Assembly (NCBI GenBank): GCA_028821125.1
Contig: JAPPHD010000027.1
Span: 1 to 50,577, forward strand
DNA from: Gammaproteobacteria bacterium
Lineage (GTDB): Bacteria; Pseudomonadota; Gammaproteobacteria; Pseudomonadales; Azotimanducaceae
Length of the DNA stretch: 50,577 nt
Direction: 5' to 3'
The translations under genes and the position numbers were made by a program. Below the pieces are notes generated by a model that saw nothing but the letters and a program-made list of their open reading frames with translations, had not been told where the DNA came from and searched no databases. Below are positions 44,644 through 50,577 of the stretch, one piece after another. Numbering within the stretch: position 1 is the first letter of the stretch; each line of letters opens with the position of its first letter.

Positions 44644-45762
44644 TTGAGCGATGAGCAATCCCGCGCGGAGCCGCGGGAAGACAAGCGCGCGGCGTCACAG
44701 GCAGAACGCGAAGCGCCGCAGGAACAACGCGTAGCGCCACAGGAAAAAAAAGTGGTGCAACTCACCACGACCATCGGCCTGGAACCCAACGACGCACATC
44801 GCCTGGTTGTTCTGTGCGGCCCGTTCGACCAGAACCTCAAGCACCTCGAGACGCGGCTGGGCGTGCATATCCGCGGCCGCGGCAACCGCTTCCAGATCAG
44901 CGGGCCCGACCAGCGGGTTCGCGCGGCGGGCGCCCTGCTGTCGCAGCTCTATCGGGAGACCCTCGAGCGCAAGGTCATCGAACCCGACCTGGTGCATCTG
45001 TTTCTCCAGGAGGCCGGCGTCGAGGCGCTGCTCGCCCAGCCGGAAGGGGAGCCGGACAACGAAGGCGTGGTGATCCGCACCCGGCGCAGGACAGTCAAGC
45101 CCCGGGGGCGCAACCAGACCAACTACACCCTGGCGATCCGCGAACACGACCTGACTTTCGGCATCGGCCCCGCCGGTACCGGCAAGACTTACCTTGCCGT
45201 TGCCTGCGCCGTGGAATTCCTGGAAAGCGACCGGGTCGCGCGCATCCTGCTGGTGCGCCCGGCGGTGGAGGCGGGTGAAAAGCTCGGGTTCCTGCCGGGC
45301 GACCTGGCCCAGAAGATCGACCCGTACCTGCGGCCCCTGTACGACGCGCTCTTCGAGACCATGGGCGTCGAGCGGGTCAACAAGGCCATCGAGCGCAACA
45401 TCATCGAGGTGGCGCCGCTCGCCTACATGCGCGGCCGCACGCTGAACAATGCCTTCATCATTCTGGATGAGAGCCAGAACACCACCATCGCACAGATGAA
45501 AATGTTTCTGACCCGCATCGGGTTCGGTTCCACGGCGGTGGTTACCGGCGACATCACCCAGATCGATCTGCCGCCGGGGCAGAAGTCGGGCCTGGTCAAC
45601 GTGCGCAATGTGCTGCGCGGGGTGCCGGGCATCAGTTTCACGCATTTCGGATCGCGGGATGTGGTGCGCCACCCGCTGGTGCAGAGCATCGTCGATGCCT
45701 ACGCGCGGCAGCCGGATACGTCGCCCGGCCGGGGCAAGCAGGCCGATCTGGATGCGGGTTGA
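44644..45762 (+). CDS. ybeZ: PhoH-like ATPase (YbeZ)
   Basis: A PhoH-family ATPase of about 372 residues that works with YbeY in ribosome quality control and rRNA processing. The Walker A is GPAGTGKTYLA, Walker B is FIILDESQN, and the core matches E. coli YbeZ (VRPAVEAGEKLGFLPGDL-type segment). The open frame begins at GTG 44590, but a promoter lies over it, so TTG 44644 is listed. GTG 44752, with AGGA upstream, would match the E. coli N-terminus closely. The first 35 residues are Glu/Gln/Arg-rich and not conserved. It overlaps ybeY by 11 nt. Confidence 0.92.
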   Translation: MSDEQSRAEPREDKRAASQAEREAPQEQRVAPQEKKVVQLTTTIGLEPNDAHRLVVLCGPFDQNLKHLETRLGVHIRGRGNRFQISGPDQRVRAAGALLSQLYRETLERKVIEPDLVHLFLQEAGVEALLAQPEGEPDNEGVVIRTRRRTVKPRGRNQTNYTLAIREHDLTFGIGPAGTGKTYLAVACAVEFLESDRVARILLVRPAVEAGEKLGFLPGDLAQKIDPYLRPLYDALFETMGVERVNKAIERNIIEVAPLAYMRGRTLNNAFIILDESQNTTIAQMKMFLTRIGFGSTAVVTGDITQIDLPPGQKSGLVNVRNVLRGVPGISFTHFGSRDVVRHPLVQSIVDAYARQPDTSPGRGKQADLDAG

Positions 45763-46189
45763 CGTGCAGATCGCCGCCGGCGGCTGTACGGCGCCGGCGG
45801 CGGCGAACCTGCGGCGCTGGGCCGAGCGCGCCCTTCAGGACGATACCGGTGAAGTCTGCGTGCGGGTGGTGGGCGCCGCGGAGGCAGGAAGGCTGAACGG
45901 CCGTTACCGGGGAATCGACGAGCCGACAAACGTGCTGAGCTTCCCGTCGGGGGCGGAGTTAACGGGGAAGAAACACCTGGGCGATGTGGTGGTCTGCGCG
46001 CCCGTGGTCGAAGCGGAGGCACAGGAACAGAACAAGCTTGCCTGTGATCACTACGCCCACATGGTGGTGCACGGGGTGCTGCACCTGCGCGGGTTCGACC
46101 ATGAATCCGCCGGGGAAGCCCAGGTGATGGAAAGCCTCGAGACAGCCATCCTCAACGAGATGGGCATCGCCGACCCCTACACTGTATGA
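45752..46189 (+). CDS. ybeY: Endoribonuclease YbeY
   Basis: A 145-residue single-strand-specific endoribonuclease for 16S rRNA maturation. The zinc motif is HGVLHLRGFDH with H107, H111 and H117. Its ATG lies inside the 3' end of the phoH frame (11 nt overlap), which is normal for this pair. Normally a corC/ybeX gene follows; here there are 180 nt without one. Confidence 0.95.
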   Translation: MRVDVQIAAGGCTAPAAANLRRWAERALQDDTGEVCVRVVGAAEAGRLNGRYRGIDEPTNVLSFPSGAELTGKKHLGDVVVCAPVVEAEAQEQNKLACDHYAHMVVHGVLHLRGFDHESAGEAQVMESLETAILNEMGIADPYTV

Positions 46190-46369
46190 CCGGGAACCAG
46201 CGCATTCCGGAGGTGGACCGCCGACTGGAAAGGGGCTTGCGCGGGCTCGCAAAGAACGGCCCTCACCCTGCAACCAGACGCTGTTTCCTGCGTGTCAGCG
46301 CCTTGGTGTACCGGTCGAGGGCGCGAAACGTCGTAGTCAGTCCAGCAGCGAGAGTTCGAACGAATCAGT

Positions 46370-47908
46370 TTGAGTATTCGAGAGTTTTTATCAGGTGACC
46401 AGCGCTTTCGTACGCTGTTCGCGCTGAGTCTGGCCGCCGGCTGCGGCGCGCTCCTGCCGCTGACGCTCGCTCCTTTCGGCTGGTGGCCGCTCGGCATGCT
46501 GTCCATCGGCGGCTGGTTCTGGCTGCTCAACCTGCTACCCCGCAATGCCGCGGCACTCGGCTTCGCCTACGGCATCGGCAAGTTCGGCGTCGGGGTCTCC
46601 TGGGTATACGTCAGCATGCGCCTCTATGGAGAGGCTTCGGTGCCGCTGGCGGCATTCCTGGTGCTGCTGTTCGTGGCGGGGCTGTCGGTGTTCACGCTGT
46701 TGCAGGCGTGGCTGTACAGCCGGGTCGCCGGTGGCTGCGCCGGCCTGTTGGGCGCCGGGTTGTTCGCGGCGGTGTGGGTGCTGTTCGAATGGCTCCTTAC
46801 CTGGTTTCTGACCGGGTTCCCCTGGCTCTATCCCGGTTATGCGCACCTGAACACACCGCTTGTTCACCTGGTTCCGCTGGGAGGCGTGAGCCTGGCGAGC
46901 CTGGGCATCGTCGCTACATCGGCTTTCCTCGTGGTTGCGCTGAATAATGCGCTCGCCCTCTCGGTGCGCGGGCGCAGCGCCGCGCTGCTGCTCGCCGCCG
47001 CGCCCTGGCTGGCGGGCCTGGCGTTGTCGCCCATGGAATGGGTGCGGCCCGCCTCTTCCCACAAGGCCGCGCTGGTGCAGGGCAATGTGGACCAGTCCAT
47101 CAAGTGGCAAGCGGAAAACCGCATGCCGATCGTCGAGCGTTACCTGGATATGACCGGGCCGTACTGGGGGCACGATCTCATTGTCTGGCCGGAGGCGGCG
47201 ATCACGCTGTATGAGCACCAGGCCGCAGCAGTCCTCGAGGCACTGGACGAGCGGGGAGAACGAACGGGGACCACGGTGCTGTTCGGCATACCCACAGCGG
47301 AGCGTACCCCCGGCGGCGACTGGTTTGTCTACAACAGCGCGCTCGCCACCGGCGTGGGCAGCGGGCGCTATACCAAGCGCCGGCTGGTTCCCTTCGGCGA
47401 CTATGTGCCCTTTGAGGGGCTGTTGCGTGGGCTGATCGGATTCTTCGACCTGCCCATGTCCGCGTTTCGGCCGGGACCATGGGAGCTGGGCACCCTGGAC
47501 GCGGGCGTCGGACGGGCGGCCGTGGGCATCTGCTACGAGATCGCCTACGGGGAACTGATGCGCGCCTCGGCGGCGCAGGCCGACCTGCTGGTGACGATTA
47601 CCAACGACACCTGGTTCGGAGCCAGTATCGGGCCCCTGCAGCACGCCCAGATCGCCCGCGCCCGGGCGGTGGAGAACGGCCGCTGGCTGCTGCGCGGCAC
47701 CAACAACGGCGTCACCGCGATCGTCGATCACCGGGGAAGGATCGTCAGTGCGCTGCCGCAGTTCGAACGCGACGTTCTGGCCGGCGAATTCCGCATCATG
47801 GAGGGTCGTACCCCCTACAACCGGCACGGCGATGCGTGGCTGGTGGCGCTGTGTTTCGCCGGCCTGCTTGCGGCCCTTCTGAAAGCCCAAGCGCGCACCG
47901 CTAGATGA
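46370..47908 (+). CDS. lnt: Apolipoprotein N-acyltransferase Lnt
   Basis: A 512-residue inner-membrane enzyme that adds the third acyl chain to lipoproteins. About eight helices are visible in residues 1-220, then a nitrilase-like periplasmic domain with the catalytic Glu (VWPEAAI), Lys (YTKRRLVPFGDYVPFE) and Cys (VGICYEIAYG). The start is a TTG at 46370. Normally reached from corC, here from ybeY after a 180-nt gap. Confidence 0.95.
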   Translation: MSIREFLSGDQRFRTLFALSLAAGCGALLPLTLAPFGWWPLGMLSIGGWFWLLNLLPRNAAALGFAYGIGKFGVGVSWVYVSMRLYGEASVPLAAFLVLLFVAGLSVFTLLQAWLYSRVAGGCAGLLGAGLFAAVWVLFEWLLTWFLTGFPWLYPGYAHLNTPLVHLVPLGGVSLASLGIVATSAFLVVALNNALALSVRGRSAALLLAAAPWLAGLALSPMEWVRPASSHKAALVQGNVDQSIKWQAENRMPIVERYLDMTGPYWGHDLIVWPEAAITLYEHQAAAVLEALDERGERTGTTVLFGIPTAERTPGGDWFVYNSALATGVGSGRYTKRRLVPFGDYVPFEGLLRGLIGFFDLPMSAFRPGPWELGTLDAGVGRAAVGICYEIAYGELMRASAAQADLLVTITNDTWFGASIGPLQHAQIARARAVENGRWLLRGTNNGVTAIVDHRGRIVSALPQFERDVLAGEFRIMEGRTPYNRHGDAWLVALCFAGLLAALLKAQARTAR

Positions 47909-47938
47909 TATATTGCCGCCCTTTGAGCAGGGCAGACC

Positions 47939-50386
47939 ATGGCCGCCGCGAACGAGAAGTACGATCCCCAGGCGGTGGAGCTCAAGTGGCAGGAGAAGTG
48001 GGATAGCGAAGGCACGAACCGCTTCACCGAAGACGACCTGAGGAACGCCAGGGACCCGTACTACAACCTGATGATGTTTCCGTACCCGTCGGCGGAAGGG
48101 CTGCATATCGGCAACATCTACGCCTACACCGGCGCCGACGTGAACGGGCGTTACTGGCGGCTGCGCGGCAAGGACGTGTTCGAGCCCATCGGTTTCGATG
48201 CCTTCGGCATCCACTCGGAGAACTACGCGCTCAAGGTCGGCACCAACCCCAACGACCTGATACCCCGGAACATCGAGAACTTCACCCGCATGCTCAAGCG
48301 CTTCGGCGGCATGTACGACTGGGACCACACGGTAAACACCACCCACGTGAGCTACTACAGGTGGACCCAGTGGGTGTTCCTGAAGCTCTACGAGGGCGGC
48401 CTGGTGGAGCGCCGCGAAGCGCCGGTGAACTGGTGTCCTTCCTGCATGACGGTGCTGGCCAACGAACAGGTGATCCAGGGGCAGTGCGAGCGCTGCGATG
48501 CCGTCGTCGAGCAGCGGCAGCTTCCCCAGTGGTTCTTCAGGATCACCCGCTATGCCCAGCAACTGCTCGACAACCTGGAGCACATCGACTGGTCCGACAA
48601 GACGCGGAAAGCCCAGGCCAACTGGATCGGCCGCAGCGAGGGCGCCGATGTTGACTTCGCGCTAGCCGGAAATGACGGGATCATCCGGGTGTTCACCACA
48701 CGTCCGGATACGCTGTTCGGGGCCACCTACATGGTTCTGGCGCCGGAGCATCCCCTGGTGGATGCCGTCACCGCGCCCGCGCAACGGGATGCCGTGAACG
48801 CCTACCGCAAGGAGGTGGCCGGGCGCGATCTCATCGAACGCCAGAAGGTCGACAAGGAGAAGACCGGGGTCTTCACCGGCGGCCATGCCATAAACCCGGT
48901 CAATGGCTCGGAAATACCGGTCTGGATCGCGGACTACGTGCTGATGGGTTACGGCACCGGGGCGATCATGGCGGTGCCGGGCCACGACGAGCGGGATTTC
49001 GAGTTCGCCACGGAGTTCGGGCTACCCATCGTGCGGGTCATCGCCGGCCCCGGCGAAGATGCGGCGTCGCCGCTGGAAGCCGCCTGGCCCGGCGACGGCG
49101 TGCTCGTCAATTCCGGGCGCTACGACGGGCTGGGGGTGGCGGAAGGCAAGCGGGCCATCGTCGCCGACCTGGAAGCCGACGGATTGGCGGTATTCCGGGT
49201 CAACTACCGCCTGCACGACTGGTGCGTCTCGCGCCAGCGCTATTGGGGCCCGCCCATTCCCATCGTGCATTGCGCCGATTGCGGCGCGGTGCCGGTACCC
49301 GAAGCGGACCTGCCGGTGGAGTTGCCGTATCTCGAGGATTTCCGCCCGGACGATACCGGCGTCAGCCCGCTGGCGCGGGCGACCGATTGGTATGAAACGA
49401 CCTGCCCGTCCTGCGGCGGCAAGGCGCACCGCGAAACCGACGTCACCGACAATTTCCTGTGCAGCGGCTGGTACTTCCTGCGCTACCCCTCGGCGGGCCT
49501 GCACGACGGGCCCATCAACCGGGAGCTGACCGAGAAGTGGCTGCCGGTGGACTGCTACATCGGCGGCCACGAGCACGCCGTGCTGCATCTGATGTACGCC
49601 CGCTTCCTCACCATGGCGCTGCACGAACTCGGCATCATCGGTTTTGCCGAGCCGTTCCGGAAATTCCGCGCCCACGGGCTGCTCATCCGCGAAGGCCGCA
49701 AGATGTCGAAGAGCCGCGGCAACGTGATCGTCCCCGACGAGATCATCGCCCAGCACGGTGCCGACACCATGCGCCTGTACCTGATGTTCCTGGGGCCGTA
49801 CCAGCAGGGAGGCGACTACCAGGGCAAAGGCATCCAGGGGCCGCAGGGTTTCCTCAACCGCCTGTGGCAGAGCGTCGCCCGCTCGCTCGAGGAGGATGCC
49901 GGCGAAGCACCGGACCCGGATGTCGAACGGGCCCTGCACCGCACCATCAAGCAGGTGACCGAACAGGTGGCCGACCTGCACTACAACACGGCCATCGCTG
50001 CCATGATGGAGTACCTGAACCTCGTGCGCGAAGGCGGACGGGCGCCGCGGCAGGCGGAACTCAAGCCGCTGGTTATCCTGTTGGCGCCCTTCGCTCCCCA
50101 TGTCGCCGAGGAACTGCATGCCAGGCTCGGCGCCACCGGTGGCCTTTTCGCATCAGCCCACTGGCCCGACTACGACGAATCGAAAATCTCGGAGGAGTTC
50201 GTGGAGATTGCCGTGCAGGTGAACGGCAAGCTGCGCGGGCAGGTCAGCGTGCCCAACGCCGCGGCCGCCGAGGTGGTGCGGGAGGCGGCCTGCAGCAACC
50301 ACAATGTCGCCCGCCATCTCGACGGCAAAACGGTGCGCAAGGTCATCCATGTGCCGAACAAGTTGATCAACCTGGTGGCCGCGTGA
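47939..50386 (+). CDS. leuS: Leucyl-tRNA synthetase
   Basis: An 815-residue class I aminoacyl-tRNA synthetase. The HIGH-like motif is GLHIGN near residue 55, the editing (CP1) domain spans about 220-415 with GTGAIMAVPGHDERDF, and KMSKS is near residue 587. It is shorter than the E. coli enzyme (about 860 residues). It follows lnt by 30 nt and is probably cotranscribed. Confidence 0.97.
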   Translation: MAAANEKYDPQAVELKWQEKWDSEGTNRFTEDDLRNARDPYYNLMMFPYPSAEGLHIGNIYAYTGADVNGRYWRLRGKDVFEPIGFDAFGIHSENYALKVGTNPNDLIPRNIENFTRMLKRFGGMYDWDHTVNTTHVSYYRWTQWVFLKLYEGGLVERREAPVNWCPSCMTVLANEQVIQGQCERCDAVVEQRQLPQWFFRITRYAQQLLDNLEHIDWSDKTRKAQANWIGRSEGADVDFALAGNDGIIRVFTTRPDTLFGATYMVLAPEHPLVDAVTAPAQRDAVNAYRKEVAGRDLIERQKVDKEKTGVFTGGHAINPVNGSEIPVWIADYVLMGYGTGAIMAVPGHDERDFEFATEFGLPIVRVIAGPGEDAASPLEAAWPGDGVLVNSGRYDGLGVAEGKRAIVADLEADGLAVFRVNYRLHDWCVSRQRYWGPPIPIVHCADCGAVPVPEADLPVELPYLEDFRPDDTGVSPLARATDWYETTCPSCGGKAHRETDVTDNFLCSGWYFLRYPSAGLHDGPINRELTEKWLPVDCYIGGHEHAVLHLMYARFLTMALHELGIIGFAEPFRKFRAHGLLIREGRKMSKSRGNVIVPDEIIAQHGADTMRLYLMFLGPYQQGGDYQGKGIQGPQGFLNRLWQSVARSLEEDAGEAPDPDVERALHRTIKQVTEQVADLHYNTAIAAMMEYLNLVREGGRAPRQAELKPLVILLAPFAPHVAEELHARLGATGGLFASAHWPDYDESKISEEFVEIAVQVNGKLRGQVSVPNAAAAEVVREAACSNHNVARHLDGKTVRKVIHVPNKLINLVAA

Positions 50387-50577
50387 GGCCCGTCCAGGTT
50401 TTCTCCACGGACAAAAGCTTCCGGTCTGTACCGGGCCCGACAGGACGCTGCCGCGGAAGGAACAACGCCGGATTCCGGGGAGAGAGTTCGCATACGGGGC
50501 TGCCCCTTAGGGGCGGGAAGAGAGGGCCAAAAACAAGAGGACAGCAGGGAGGGGTGGGCGGGGGGCGGCAAGGGAGC

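Noticed and set aside
46535-48583. Minus-strand open frame of 682 codons opposite lnt and leuS
   Set aside because: Spans two clear genes on the other strand; no domain features.

Overview
The window is GC-rich, densely coded bacterial DNA that fits a gammaproteobacterium. The best evidence is the right end, where miaB, phoH/ybeZ, ybeY, lnt and leuS are collinear, the classic gammaproteobacterial order. Further support comes from a 298-residue OxyR with its two redox cysteines, a split proton-translocating transhydrogenase (pntAA-pntAB-pntB), a DUF1820 protein and a YhhQ-type transporter. TRAP transport, a carbon-monoxide-dehydrogenase-like molybdenum hydroxylase and several lipid- or steroid-type enzymes suggest an aerobic heterotroph, perhaps marine. 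That last point is inference; no species can be named.

Layout. 1-4.4 kb: tail of an unknown gene, IPP isomerase, OxyR, an LRAT-like protein, a 268-bp composite palindromic element, an APH-type phosphotransferase and a lipoprotein cytochrome c. 4.7-9.6 kb (minus strand): a complete TRAP system (dctP, dctQ, dctM) followed by one open frame that joins a PurN-type formyltransferase to a YbdL-type methionine aminotransferase. 9.7-12.4 kb: a second palindromic element of the same family, a KdgK-type sugar kinase, and a VapB45/VapC45-type toxin-antitoxin pair in AT-richer DNA flanked by a 7-bp direct repeat. 12.5-17.9 kb: the transhydrogenase operon with a coupled tyrosine phosphatase, a ZIP metal transporter and a nitroreductase. 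17.9-24 kb: coxG-coxS-coxL-coxM of the form II (AYRGAGR) type, an alcohol dehydrogenase and a hydratase of the fumarylacetoacetase fold. 24-28 kb: HIT, SCP2, sulfotransferase, DUF1214 and SDR genes, a possible lipid-modification set. 28-35 kb: a small membrane protein, a PLP dehydratase, tRNA-Gly(CCC), a DegP-type protease, a zinc alcohol dehydrogenase, an exported phospholipase C/P1-nuclease-like protein, an LLM flavin oxidoreductase and YhhQ. 35-39 kb: a second VapBC pair, then a minus-strand run of CULT-domain protein, HAD hydrolase, PTPS-III-like synthase and SDR, with Tag-like DNA glycosylase divergent. 39-43 kb: FAD reductase, MFS transporter, DUF1820 and an outer-membrane barrel. 43-50.4 kb: miaB to leuS.

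The strongest leads are (1) a short bacterial homologue of the thalidomide-binding domain of human cereblon, with the tri-tryptophan cage and zinc cysteines at human spacing; (2) the PurN-aminotransferase fusion; (3) the two nested-palindrome elements, which share a core but have different, internally complementary outer arms; and (4) the PTPS-III-like synthase translationally coupled to a short-chain reductase.
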